Positions 48,848 through 57,848 of a stretch of DNA of 64,000 bases are shown in pieces. Under the pieces are notes generated by a model that saw only the letters and a program-made list of their open reading frames with translations, was not told the DNA's origin and did no database searches. Each line of letters begins with the position of its first letter. Within the stretch, counting starts at the first letter, position 1. A program made the translations under genes and the position numbers. This stretch comes from Pseudonocardia sediminis. GTDB lineage: Bacteria; Actinomycetota; Actinomycetes; Mycobacteriales; Pseudonocardiaceae. The stretch is from the NCBI RefSeq assembly GCF_004217185.1, contig NZ_SHKL01000001.1, positions 557,001 to 621,000 on the forward strand, in the 5' to 3' direction.

Positions 48848-50038
48848 TCACGAGCGGGCGCCGGTGAGCCCCTCGCGCCAGCTCACCTTCGCCCCCGTAC
48901 GCAGCACCGAGTTCTGGTAGATCCGCGCGCTGAGCCACACCATCCCCACGATCGCTGCCAGCGTGAGCAGGGCGGCGACGAGGACCTGCCACCACGGCGC
49001 GACCCCCAGCGCGACCCGTGCCGGCATGGTGGTCGGGGCGAAGAACGGGATGAACGACAGCACGGTGACCAACGGGTTGCGCGGGTCGTTGGGCAGCACG
49101 CTGACCGTCACCACGAACGGGATCATCACCAGGAACGCGAGCGGCGTGATCGCCGACTGCAGCTCCTCCTGGCGTGACACCAGCGCGCCCGCCGAGGCGT
49201 AGAGCGTGGCGAACAGGAAGAAGCCCAGCAGGTACCAGAGCACCGCCTGCCCCAGCGCGGCGATCACCGTGGTGGGCACCGAGATCACTCCGAACGCCAG
49301 CGCGCCGGTGGTGGCGATGGCTCCGAGGATCAGCAGCTGCAACAGGCCGACCAGGCCCAGCCCGATGACCTTGCCGGCCAGCAGGTGCAGCGGCTTGATC
49401 GTGGACAGGAGCAGCTCGACGACCCGGCTGGACTTCTCCTCGACCACGCCTTGGGCGACCGCGCCGCCGTAGTTGCTCAGCGAGAAGAACAGCAGCACCG
49501 CGACCGCGATCGCGATCCCGAGCCGTTGCCCCTGCAGCGGATCCTCCGGCTCCAGGGTCTGGCTGCGCACGGTGGAGGCCTGCGCGAGAGCGGCCGGGTC
49601 GGTTCCCGCCGCCCGCAGTGCCTGGTCGAGGGCCTGCGCCCGGACGGTCTGGGTGACCAGCCGTGACACGTCGGAGTCGATGCTGTCCCGCCCGACGAGC
49701 TCGTAGGATCCCGGGCCGCCGGTGAGCAGGGCGTCCAGGTCGCCGGAGCGCACCTGCTCGGTTCCGGCGGCCGGTGTCACGTCGACGGTCGTCAGGTCGA
49801 AGCCGTCGGACCGGGCGGCTTCCTGCACCGCCGCGACGGCCGGGCGGGCCTGGGGCGTCACCCCGAGCGTGGCGCTGGAGCCCTGGCTGCCGATGAACGC
49901 GAAGATCAGCCCGTACATGGCGAAGATCGCGATGATGATCAGTAGACCGTAGACGAACGAGCGCGAGCGCAGCTGCGTCCGGATCTCGCGCCGGGCGACC
50001 AGGGTGATCGTCTCGCGTGCGCCGAGGGATGTGGTCAT
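48848..50038 (-). CDS. ABC-2 type exporter permease (NatB-like)
   Basis: A 396-residue membrane protein: one N-terminal helix (VYGLLIIIAIFAMYGLIFAF), a large extracytoplasmic domain (about 50-180), then five helices with the conserved VVEEKSSRVVELLLSTIKP block of the ABC-2 / NatB family. ATG 50038 overlaps the stop of the ATPase gene in ATGA (50035-50038), so the two form one exporter. Substrate is unknown; Na+ or small molecules are exported by relatives. Confidence 0.9.
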   Translation of the reverse strand: MTTSLGARETITLVARREIRTQLRSRSFVYGLLIIIAIFAMYGLIFAFIGSQGSSATLGVTPQARPAVAAVQEAARSDGFDLTTVDVTPAAGTEQVRSGDLDALLTGGPGSYELVGRDSIDSDVSRLVTQTVRAQALDQALRAAGTDPAALAQASTVRSQTLEPEDPLQGQRLGIAIAVAVLLFFSLSNYGGAVAQGVVEEKSSRVVELLLSTIKPLHLLAGKVIGLGLVGLLQLLILGAIATTGALAFGVISVPTTVIAALGQAVLWYLLGFFLFATLYASAGALVSRQEELQSAITPLAFLVMIPFVVTVSVLPNDPRNPLVTVLSFIPFFAPTTMPARVALGVAPWWQVLVAALLTLAAIVGMVWLSARIYQNSVLRTGAKVSWREGLTGARS

Positions 50039-50982
50039 CGTGCGTTCCCTCCGGTGATGCCGACGGTCTCGGAACTCTGCGGTGTCGCCTCGTCGGCGAC
50101 GACGTCGCGGTAGAGCTCGGTCAGCGGCGGCCGGTACGGGGAGAACTCCCGCACCGGACCGGCGGCCGTCGCCGCGTGCAGCAACGCCTGGTCGTCGGTG
50201 GCCCCGCCGAGCTCGACGCGGGTGCGCAGACCGGCGCGATCCTGCCGGGAATCGAGCACGGTCACCCCCGGCAGCGCGTCCGTCCAACCGGCCGGTGGCC
50301 CCACGACGTCGTAGCGCGTGACGTCGCCGGTGCGCAGCTCGTCGACGGTGCCGACGGCGACCATCCGCCCGCCGGAGATGATCCCGACCCGGTCGCAGAG
50401 CCGCTCGACGAGCTCCAGCTGGTGGCTGGAGAAGATCACCGGCGTGCCGGCGTCGGCCTTCTCCCGCAGCACGCCGCTCATCGTCTCCACCGCGGTCGGG
50501 TCGAGGCCGGAGAACGGCTCGTCGAGCACCAGGACGTCCGGGTCGTGTACCAGCGCCGCGCACAGCTGGACGCGCTGCTGGTTACCGAGCGAGAGCTTCT
50601 GCACCTCGTCCTCGCGCCGGGCCTCGACGCCGACGCGGGCGGTCCAGCGCTCCACCGCGTTCCGCGCGGTGGCGGCGTCCATGCCGTGCAGGCGGGCGAG
50701 GTAGTCGAGCTGCTCGCCGACCTTCATCTTCGGATAGAGCCCGCGCTCCTCGGGCATGTACCCGATCCGCCGGCGCACGTCGGCGTCGATCGGACGCCCC
50801 TGCCAGCTCACCGTCCCGGAGTCGGACGCGAGCACGCCGAGCACGATCCGCATCGTGGTCGTCTTGCCCGCCCCGTTGCCCCCGACGAATCCGAACAGCT
50901 CGCCCGGCCGGACGTCGAACGTGACACCGTCCAACGCCTGCACCGCACCGAACCGCTTGGCCAACCCCCCGATCGCCAACAT
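50035..50982 (-). CDS. ABC exporter ATPase (NatA-like)
   Basis: A 315-residue ATPase: Walker A GGNGAGKTT (about 34-42), Q-loop region YMPEERGLYPKM, a signature variant LSLGNQQRV in place of LSGGQ, Walker B VLVLDEPFSGLD and switch His in FSSHQLE. The C-terminal extension (about 220-315) ending ELYRDVV is typical of this subfamily. TAGCCT on the minus strand (50995-50990) ends seven bases before ATG 50982, pointing to a leaderless operon mRNA. Confidence 0.93.
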   Translation of the reverse strand: MLAIGGLAKRFGAVQALDGVTFDVRPGELFGFVGGNGAGKTTTMRIVLGVLASDSGTVSWQGRPIDADVRRRIGYMPEERGLYPKMKVGEQLDYLARLHGMDAATARNAVERWTARVGVEARREDEVQKLSLGNQQRVQLCAALVHDPDVLVLDEPFSGLDPTAVETMSGVLREKADAGTPVIFSSHQLELVERLCDRVGIISGGRMVAVGTVDELRTGDVTRYDVVGPPAGWTDALPGVTVLDSRQDRAGLRTRVELGGATDDQALLHAATAAGPVREFSPYRPPLTELYRDVVADEATPQSSETVGITGGNAR

Positions 50983-51081
50983 GTGGCGCAGGCTACACCG
51001 CTGTCACTCCGGAAGATCTGCGTCGCAGCCGGTCAGGAGGGGTGGCGGGGGTCAATTTCGGCTTGTAGGCTCTCTCCACCG

Positions 51082-51097
51082 CATATCCGGGGATATG
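51082..51097. promoter_or_regulatory. Palindrome CATATCC-GG-GGATATG
   Basis: Perfect 7-bp arms 66-81 bp upstream of the MHS transporter start; an operator candidate in an AT-richer patch. Confidence 0.4.
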
Positions 51098-51162
51098 TCG
51101 ATCGCGTTACGGATTGCGATCGTTGTCGCGTCATTGCAATTCTGAAACAGGGGGTTTGGCGA

Positions 51163-52539
51163 ATGACATCGGTCCCGGCAGGCGAGGGAACGACCGGCTC
51201 CGAGGGGGATGCACCGCCGTCGGTACTGCGTAGAGCAGTGGCGGCGTCCGCCATCGGTAACGCCACCGAATGGTTCGACTACGGCGTCTACGCCTATCTG
51301 ACGACCGAGATCACGGCCAACTTCTTCCCGGGTGAATTCGGCACGCTGGGAACGCTTCTAGGTCTCGCGGTCTCGTTCGTGCTGCGCCCGCTGGGCGGCA
51401 TCGTCTGGGGCCCGCTGGGTGACCGGATCGGCCGGCAGAAGGTCCTGTCGCTGACGATCATCCTGATGGGTGTCGCCACGTTCCTGCTGGGCGTGCTGCC
51501 GTCCTTCGCGACGATCGGCATCTGGGCGCCGATCCTGCTCATCCTCCTGCGCGTCGTGCAGGGCTTCTCCACCGGCGGTGAGTACGGCGGCGCCGCGACG
51601 TTCATGGCCGAGTACGCCCCCGACAGGAAGCGCGGTTTCTGGGGCAGCTTCCTGGAGTTCGGCACGCTCGCCGGGCTGACCCTGGCCGTGCTGGTCGTGT
51701 TCGGTCTGCAGACCGCGCTCGGAGACCAGGCCATGGAGGACTACGGCTGGCGGATCCCGTTCATGCTGGCGCTGCCGCTGGCTCTGATCGGTCTCTACAT
51801 CCGGACGAAGCTCGAGGACACCCCGGTGTTCCGCGAGCTCGAGGCCACCGGCGAGAAGGAGGAGGCGGCCACCGGCGCTCTGAAGAACCTCCTGGTCGTG
51901 TTCTGGAAGCCGATCCTCGCGCTGTTCGGCCTGGTCATCGCATTGAACGTCACGAACTACACGTTGCTGACGTACATGCCGACGTACCTGCAGAACACGA
52001 TCGGACTGTCCTCGGCCGAGACCGACACACTCGCCACGGTCGGACAGGTCGTGATGATGGTCTTCATACCGCTGGCCGGTTCACTGTCCGACCGGATCGG
52101 GCGGAAACCGTGCTGGTGGATCTCGCTGATCGGCATCTTCGTCCTGGCCATCCCGATGTATCTGCTGATGGCGCAGGGTGTGGGCTGGGCGATCGTCGGG
52201 TTCACCGTGCTCGGGCTCGTCTACGTCCTGCAGCTGGGAACGATCTCGGCGACGTTCCCCGCGATGTTCCCGGCGCACGTGCGGTTCGCCGGCATGGCGA
52301 TCTCCTACAACGTGGCGACGGCCGCGTTCGGCGGTACGGCCCCGTTGATCAACGATGCGCTCATCGGGGCGACCGGGGACAACCTCTGGCCCGCCTACTC
52401 GATGATGATCGCGTCGGCGGTCGGCATGGTCGCGCTGATCTTCGTGATCGAGACCAAGGGCATGTCGCTCAAGGGACGGGACATCCCGGGTCTTGCCGAG
52501 TTCGAGTCCGCGAAGGCGGCCAAGGCGGCGGCCTCCTGA
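51163..52539 (+). CDS. MHS-family MFS transporter (ProP-like)
   Basis: A 458-residue symporter of the metabolite:H+ symporter group. ASAIGNATEWFDYGVYAYL opens helix 1, LRPLGGIVWGPLGDRIGRQ is motif A, and RVVQGFSTGGEYGGAATFMAEYAP is the MHS signature. Relatives take up proline, betaine, citrate or dicarboxylates. ATG 51163 follows AGGGGG. A palindrome lies upstream and a terminator shared with the convergent gene follows. Confidence 0.92.
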   Translation: MTSVPAGEGTTGSEGDAPPSVLRRAVAASAIGNATEWFDYGVYAYLTTEITANFFPGEFGTLGTLLGLAVSFVLRPLGGIVWGPLGDRIGRQKVLSLTIILMGVATFLLGVLPSFATIGIWAPILLILLRVVQGFSTGGEYGGAATFMAEYAPDRKRGFWGSFLEFGTLAGLTLAVLVVFGLQTALGDQAMEDYGWRIPFMLALPLALIGLYIRTKLEDTPVFRELEATGEKEEAATGALKNLLVVFWKPILALFGLVIALNVTNYTLLTYMPTYLQNTIGLSSAETDTLATVGQVVMMVFIPLAGSLSDRIGRKPCWWISLIGIFVLAIPMYLLMAQGVGWAIVGFTVLGLVYVLQLGTISATFPAMFPAHVRFAGMAISYNVATAAFGGTAPLINDALIGATGDNLWPAYSMMIASAVGMVALIFVIETKGMSLKGRDIPGLAEFESAKAAKAAAS

Positions 52540-52558
52540 CCCGACCGACCCGTTCACG

Positions 52559-52589
52559 CCGGGCCCGTTCCCTCGAGGGACGGGCCCGG
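52559..52589. terminator. Bidirectional hairpin terminator
   Basis: CCGGGCCCG-T-TCCCT pairs with AGGGA-CGGGCCCGG around CG, between convergent genes. Confidence 0.8.
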
Positions 52590-52607
52590 TGACGTTCCGG
52601 GGGCGTC

Positions 52608-53681
52608 TCAGCGCGGCGGCCAGCCCCGGGGCAGCCCGATGTGACCGTGCCGGTCGGCCGTCCACAGGTAGGTCCAGCAGACCGTGCCGTCCGGGAGCGC
52701 GACCCGGATCCGGGTGTACTCCGGGCCCTCGTAGGCGTCGAGCCCGGGGAACGCGGCGACCGGGTCGCTCAGCTCGACGACGTGTCCCGGTACGCCCGGG
52801 CCGTCGCCGAGCGACAGGGCCGGGTAGCCGGAACCGGTGTCGGACACCGTGCCCGGCAGTGTCGCGGGCCGCGGGGTGCCGGTCGCGTGCGGCGCGAGGT
52901 GGTGCCACGACGGCTGGCCCGGCATGAGCAGGCCGTAGACGAAGACCCGCGCCGGCCAGGCGTCCGGGTGCGGTGTCCCGGCGACGGTGTCGGCGTCCAG
53001 CCCGTCGTCGGGCGCCGGCTGTCCACGCAGGTGTCGCGCCTCGTCCTGCGCGACGTCGTCGCAGAACACCGGTGCCCCGTCGACGAGCAGCGGCCGGCGG
53101 ATCGCGTCCCGGCCCAGGTAGGCGTACGGCAGGTCGACGACGGCACCGTCCTCGGTCGCGACGGTGCCGGTACGCAGGCGGGCGAGCCGGTAGCGCGGGG
53201 GATCGGCGGCCCGTCCCTCCACCCGGTCCAGGGCGGCGAACTGCTCCGGGGCGGCCATCCAGACGGCGTGGCGCTCGTCGCGCCCGGGTGCGGCCGCGAG
53301 CACGGCGGGACGCTGGTCGTCGACGACCCGCAGGCCCGCCGCCCACGTCGCGGCCAGACCGGACGTCGCACACCGCAGCACGACGACGGGGCCGGTCAGC
53401 CCCCGCTCGGCGCGCATCCAGCTGATCTTCGACGGGTTCCGGTTGGACCCGTAGGTCAGCACGGGGACCCGCCCGGCCATCGGCGCCGCACCGTGCGCGA
53501 CCAGCCATCCGTCCAGGTCACCGGCCCCGTCCACCCGCCATCCCGACGGCTGTCCCCGGTCCGGCAGCAGCGCGTGGCTCAGCCCGTCGAGGTGGACGAA
53601 CGACGCCGGCGGCCGGGTCCCCGGATACGGGTCGGCGGGGAACTCCCGGTCCGCCCAGGGAGAGGGTCCCGGCGCGCTCAG
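52608..53681 (-). CDS. Tandem gamma-glutamylcyclotransferase-like protein
   Basis: A protein of about 350 residues with two GGCT-fold halves: VPVLTYGSNRNPSKISWM in the first and RVFVYGLLMPGQPSWHHLAP, LPGTVSDTGSGYPAL and LDAYEGPEYTRIRV in the second. The second half keeps the YG-loop and a Glu fitting the catalytic site; a role in gamma-glutamyl-peptide turnover is possible. The start is unclear: homology begins near 53660, but no ATG, GTG or TTG is in frame between GTG 53822 (inside the upstream gene) and GTG 53537. CTG 53681 overlaps the regulator's stop as CTGA and is given here as the best guess. Confidence 0.65.
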   Translation of the reverse strand: MSAPGPSPWADREFPADPYPGTRPPASFVHLDGLSHALLPDRGQPSGWRVDGAGDLDGWLVAHGAAPMAGRVPVLTYGSNRNPSKISWMRAERGLTGPVVVLRCATSGLAATWAAGLRVVDDQRPAVLAAAPGRDERHAVWMAAPEQFAALDRVEGRAADPPRYRLARLRTGTVATEDGAVVDLPYAYLGRDAIRRPLLVDGAPVFCDDVAQDEARHLRGQPAPDDGLDADTVAGTPHPDAWPARVFVYGLLMPGQPSWHHLAPHATGTPRPATLPGTVSDTGSGYPALSLGDGPGVPGHVVELSDPVAAFPGLDAYEGPEYTRIRVALPDGTVCWTYLWTADRHGHIGLPRGWPPR

Positions 53682-55621
53682 CCCGAGTCCTGCGCCGACG
53701 GCATCGAGATCCCGTAGCCCCGGATCTTGCGGTAGATCGTCGCCCGGGACATGCCAAGACGGCGCGCCGCCTCGGCCTTGTTGCCGTCCGCGTCGAGGAG
53801 CGCGTCCACGATCGCGTCGCACTCGATCGCCTCCAGCGGCGTGAGCACCCGGCGCGTGATCGCGCGCGTCTCAGGAGGGAGGTCGTCCGGGCGGATCGTC
53901 CCGGTCCGCCGGCGGGCCACCACCTTGCGCAGCACCTGGTAGAGCTGGTCGACGTTGCCCGGCCACCGGTTGCGCATCAGCACCCGCATGGCCTCCGGCG
54001 AACATCGCAGGTCCGCGCCCCGGGTGAGCCGCTGCAGCAGGTACGGGACCAGCTCCGCGACGTCCTCGATGTGGTGACGCAGCGGCGGCACCTCGATCGT
54101 GCGCGGGAAGGACCCGAGCAGCTCGGTCAGCTCCGGCGGGTCCGGCCGCGAGTCCGGGGCCGGACCGCGGGTCGCCACGACCCACGGCCGTTCCGGGTCG
54201 GTGGACTCGCGCACGTCCTCCAGCGCGTCGGTCAGAGACTGGGCCGCGCCCGCGGACAGCAGGTCCACCCGCTGCAGCACGAGCGTCCCGCCGCCGGTGG
54301 AGAGCTCCTCGACGACGTCGGCGAGCCAGCGCGGGCCGTAGTCGGCGGCGTCGAGCACCCGGACGTGACCGGCGGGGGAGTGCATCTGGTGGGTGGCGCG
54401 GGCCAGCGTCGTCCGTCCGGAGCCGGCCTCGCCCTCCAGCACCAGCCACTCGTTGGTGCGGAACAGCCGGTCGACGGCCTGGCAGCACTTCGCCCAGAGC
54501 GCCCCCGACCCGACGGCGGCCGGCAGCGCGGTGGTGATGGTCGGCAGCGACGAGCGCGTCGGCGCCGGCTCCCGCGAGGTCAGCTTGACCTGCAGGACGC
54601 CACCGGAGCAGCCGCCCTCGGTCCAGCTCGGACGGCAGTGCACCCGTGCCGTCGCGCCGCTGGGCAGGTCGACGAGGAGCTGCCGGCTGCGTCCGGAGCG
54701 CAACGCCTCGGTGGCGTCGGCCAGCAGCGGGACCTGGTCGGCGGGGTCGATCAGCTCGCGGGCCCGGTCGTTCATCATCACCAGGTCGTCGCTGACGGCG
54801 AACACGGCACCGCTGCTGCGCTGGGCCGCGGACAGGTAGTCGTGCAGCAGGGTCAGCTCGCGACGGCCGGACTGCTCGAGCAGCGTCTCCTCGATGCGGC
54901 GGGCCATCGTCGACGCCGTCGCGACCATCATCGCGTTCGCCTCCCGTCGCCAGCAGGTCAGGTCGATGACGCCGAGGACCTTCCCGGTCACCGGGTGCCG
55001 GATCGGCGCGCCGGCGCAGGCCAGGTCCTCCAGGTGCTCCACGTAGTGCTCGTGGCCGAACACCTCGGTGGCGCGCCGGCCCTCGAGTGCGGTGCCGATG
55101 CCGTTGGTGCCCACGTAGCGCTCCGCGTAGGAGAAGCCCGGGGCCAGCCACACGCGGTTGAGGTGCTGGTGCAGCGCCGAGTCACCCGTCCGGCGTTCCA
55201 GGACGACGCCGTCGGCGTCGCAGAGGATGACGCTGACGGGTTCGGTCGTGAACTGGTCGGCCAGCTCGGAGACGATCGGCCGGGCCGCCCGCAGCAACGG
55301 GGTGTCCGGTTCGGCGTCGTGCTCGTGCGGGAGCTCGAGGTGGTCGGGCGCCACGGCGAGCTGTCGCGAGCGGATCCAGGAGGCGAGAATCGGGCCGCGG
55401 ACGGTGCCGGGGCTGACCGCCTCGTCGTCCAGAAAAGCGTCCCTGGCCAGGGCGATCCTCTCCGCGGCGGCGGACGAGGGCGCGACGAGGCTCGCGTCGT
55501 GCTCGGCGTCCGAGCTCGACTGCGGGTGGTGGTGGAACGCGTCCTCGGGTGGTGGGACCAACCGGTTGCCCTCCTCGGAGCAGCTGTGGTCCGCAATTGC
55601 GCGGCAGCCGGGTGTCCTCAT
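53678..55621 (-). CDS. AcoR/MimR-like Fis-family activator of the prm operon
   Basis: A 647-residue regulator. Order: N-terminal GAF sensor domain (about 85-330; GFSYAERYVGTNGIGTALEG, IRHPVTGKVLGVIDLT), a PAS-like segment, an AAA+ region (about 400-560) and a Fis HTH at the end (NKAEAARRLGMSRATIYRKI). The AAA+ part has GEAGSGRTT where Walker A needs Lys, and no GAFTGA loop, so it cannot work as a sigma-54 activator; actinobacteria lack sigma-54. MimR, the same type of protein, activates the mim/prm monooxygenase operon in mycobacteria. It diverges from prmA by 363 bp. ATG 55621 lacks a ribosome site; a TTG near 55570 after GGAGGGC is an alternative start. Confidence 0.88.
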   Translation of the reverse strand: MRTPGCRAIADHSCSEEGNRLVPPPEDAFHHHPQSSSDAEHDASLVAPSSAAAERIALARDAFLDDEAVSPGTVRGPILASWIRSRQLAVAPDHLELPHEHDAEPDTPLLRAARPIVSELADQFTTEPVSVILCDADGVVLERRTGDSALHQHLNRVWLAPGFSYAERYVGTNGIGTALEGRRATEVFGHEHYVEHLEDLACAGAPIRHPVTGKVLGVIDLTCWRREANAMMVATASTMARRIEETLLEQSGRRELTLLHDYLSAAQRSSGAVFAVSDDLVMMNDRARELIDPADQVPLLADATEALRSGRSRQLLVDLPSGATARVHCRPSWTEGGCSGGVLQVKLTSREPAPTRSSLPTITTALPAAVGSGALWAKCCQAVDRLFRTNEWLVLEGEAGSGRTTLARATHQMHSPAGHVRVLDAADYGPRWLADVVEELSTGGGTLVLQRVDLLSAGAAQSLTDALEDVRESTDPERPWVVATRGPAPDSRPDPPELTELLGSFPRTIEVPPLRHHIEDVAELVPYLLQRLTRGADLRCSPEAMRVLMRNRWPGNVDQLYQVLRKVVARRRTGTIRPDDLPPETRAITRRVLTPLEAIECDAIVDALLDADGNKAEAARRLGMSRATIYRKIRGYGISMPSAQDSG

Positions 55622-55984
55622 CGACGGTACTGGCACGCGACAGAGATCACCAGCAGCGAAGATCGGGCAGCGTCTCATAATGAGACCGCAGCCGCCCGGC
55701 CAGCGATGTGTGATTCGCAGCACGGGAGAGACCGGCACCGAAGCCGCGGGGAACGCACTCGCAGCCGAAGTGCCGGAGGACCCGCGTTCGATCAACAACC
55801 CGGGGCGCCCGCGCTCGCTCCAGGGTCCGGCGGTCGGGCGATGTGACGGAGGGCCACCGAGGCTCCCGCCGGCAACAGGACGCCGGCGGCCCGCGGGGTC
55901 GAGGACGGACCTCCGTTCACGCACCACGTTCGACCGGGGCGGACCGCAAAGATCCGACCACACCCACCACCGTGAGGAGACGAC
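55622..55984. other. Divergent regulatory region, regulator/prmA
   Basis: No gene. It should hold both promoters and the activator sites. The one clear symmetric site is the palindrome at 55672-55686; the prmA ribosome site lies at about 55972-55979. Confidence 0.65.
55672..55686. promoter_or_regulatory. Palindrome GTCTCAT-A-ATGAGAC
   Basis: Perfect 7-bp arms about 50 bp upstream of the regulator start and 300 bp upstream of prmA, a position suiting an activator or autoregulatory site. Confidence 0.5.
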
Positions 55985-57640
55985 GTGAGTCGGCAGAGCT
56001 TGGCAAAGGCTCATCAGAAGATCCAGGAGCTTTCCTGGGAGCCGCAGTACCACGAGCCGTACATGAAGTACGGAACCGACTACACCTTCCGCAAGGCTGC
56101 GAAGAAGGACCCGCTCAAGCAGGTTCTCCGGTCCTACTTCCCCATGCAGGAGGAGAAGGACCACCGCGTCTTCGGTGCCACCGACGGCGCGATCCGCGGG
56201 AACATGTTCCGCCAGGTGCAGGAGCGCTGGCTGGAGTGGCAGAAGCTGTTCCTGAGCATCATCCCGTTGCCGGAGGTCTCGGCCGCGCGCTCGATGCCGA
56301 TGCTGTTCTCGGTCGTTCCGAACCCGGAGCTGCACAACGGCCAGGCGATTCAGATGATCGACGAGGTTCGCCACTCGACGATCCAGCAGAACCTGAAGCG
56401 CGTGTACATGAACAACTACATCGACCCGGCGGGCTTCAACAACAGCCTCCGGAACTTCCACAGCGACTACTGCGGCACCATCGGCCGTCAGTTCGCCGAG
56501 GGGTTCATCACCGGTGACGCGATCACCGCTGCGTCGATCTACCTGACGATCGTCGCCGAGACGGCGTTCACGAACACCCTGTTCGTGGCCATGCCGGCCG
56601 AGGCGGCGGCCAACGGTGACTACCTGCTGCCGACGGTGTTCCACTCGGTCCAGTCCGACGAGTCGCGGCACATCTCGAACGGCTACGCCACGCTGCTGAT
56701 GGCGCTGTCGGACGAGGACAACCGTCAGCTGCTCGAGCGCGACCTCCGCTACGCGTGGTGGAACAACCACCGCGTCGTGGACGCCGCGATCGGTACCTTC
56801 ATCGAGTACGGCACGAAGGACCGTCGTAAGGACCGCGAGTCCTACGCCGAGATGTGGCGTCGCTGGATCTACGACGACTACTACCGTGCCTACCTCGTCC
56901 CGCTCGAGAAGTACGGCCTTGTGATCCCCCACGACCTCATCGAGGAGTCGTGGAACCAGATCTGGAACAAGGGCTACGTCCACGAGGTCGCGCAGTTCTT
57001 CGCCACCGGTTGGCTCGCCAACTACTGGCGCATCGACGGCATGACCGACGAGGACTTCGAGTGGTTCGAGTACAAGTACCCGGGCTGGTACGACAAGTAC
57101 GGCAAGTGGTGGGAGAACTACAACCGGCTGGCCACGCCGAACGGGCACAACCCGATCGTCTTCGAGGACGTCGACTACGTGTACCCCTCGCGCTGCTGGA
57201 CCTGCATGGTTCCCTGCCTGGTGCGTGAGGACATGGTCACGCACACGTTCGAGGACAACTCGATCCGCACCTACTGCCACGAGGTCTGCCGCTGGACCGA
57301 CGTGGAGGCCTTCCAGCCGACCTACCAGGGTCGCGAGACCCCGAACATGGGTCGTCTGGTCGGCAAGCGCGAGTGGGAGACGCTCTACCACGGCTGGAAC
57401 TGGGCCGACGTCGTCTCCGACATGGGCTTCGTGCGCGACGACGGGAAGACGATGACGGCGCAGCCGCACCTGAACCTCGACCCGAAGAAGATGTGGACGC
57501 TCGACCACATGCGTCGTTGTCCTCCGCTCGGCAGCCCGAACGTCGTCCTCAACGAGCTCGACGAGGCCGGCCGCGCTGCGTTCATCGCGGACTACAACAA
57601 GCAGGGTCCGGCCGGACGTCCGGCACCGACGAACGCCTGA
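55985..57640 (+). CDS. prmA: Group-5 soluble diiron monooxygenase, large subunit
   Basis: The 551-residue hydroxylase alpha subunit that holds the di-iron site. Ligands are visible in order: Glu97 (LPEVSAARS), Glu127 and His130 (IDEVRHSTIQ), Glu192 (AETAFTN), Glu226 and His229 (SDESRHIS). The C-terminal SRCWTCMVPCLVRED cysteines are typical of this group. Sequence and gene order (alpha, reductase, beta, coupling) place it with propane and tetrahydrofuran monooxygenases; PrmA/MimA and ThmA are similar, so the natural substrate (propane, acetone, phenol, cyclic ether) is undecided. GTG 55985 has GTGAGGAG upstream. Confidence 0.95.
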   Translation: MSRQSLAKAHQKIQELSWEPQYHEPYMKYGTDYTFRKAAKKDPLKQVLRSYFPMQEEKDHRVFGATDGAIRGNMFRQVQERWLEWQKLFLSIIPLPEVSAARSMPMLFSVVPNPELHNGQAIQMIDEVRHSTIQQNLKRVYMNNYIDPAGFNNSLRNFHSDYCGTIGRQFAEGFITGDAITAASIYLTIVAETAFTNTLFVAMPAEAAANGDYLLPTVFHSVQSDESRHISNGYATLLMALSDEDNRQLLERDLRYAWWNNHRVVDAAIGTFIEYGTKDRRKDRESYAEMWRRWIYDDYYRAYLVPLEKYGLVIPHDLIEESWNQIWNKGYVHEVAQFFATGWLANYWRIDGMTDEDFEWFEYKYPGWYDKYGKWWENYNRLATPNGHNPIVFEDVDYVYPSRCWTCMVPCLVREDMVTHTFEDNSIRTYCHEVCRWTDVEAFQPTYQGRETPNMGRLVGKREWETLYHGWNWADVVSDMGFVRDDGKTMTAQPHLNLDPKKMWTLDHMRRCPPLGSPNVVLNELDEAGRAAFIADYNKQGPAGRPAPTNA

Positions 57641-57741
57641 GCGCGGGTCAGGCGAGGGGAGGGGGTCTCCTGACGGGACCCACCCGATGACGGAGCCCAG
57701 CTCCGCCACGGACGGTTCCTGACGGAGCCCCTCTCCCTGCA

Positions 57742-57774
57742 GACCCGACCGGGGGGTCATCCCCCGGTCGGGTC
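57742..57774 (+). terminator. Intra-operon 14-bp hairpin after prmA
   Basis: GACCCGACCGGGGG (57742-57755) pairs perfectly with 57761-57774 around GTCAT, in the 208-bp gap between prmA and prmB. It could attenuate or stabilise the prmA message so that the alpha subunit outnumbers the reductase. Confidence 0.7.
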
Positions 57775-57848
57775 ACCCCCGCCTGCCCAAATTCCGCTCA
57801 GATAGCCCGATTTGTCCGGTTTCTCAAAATCCGAGAGGTGCCTCCCCG

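Noticed and set aside
53678-57760. A 1,360-codon minus-strand open frame running antisense through prmA
   Set aside because: Only its first-transcribed-last part (the regulator, up to 55621) has domains. The rest mirrors the codon bias of the prmA strand and lacks motifs or a ribosome site.
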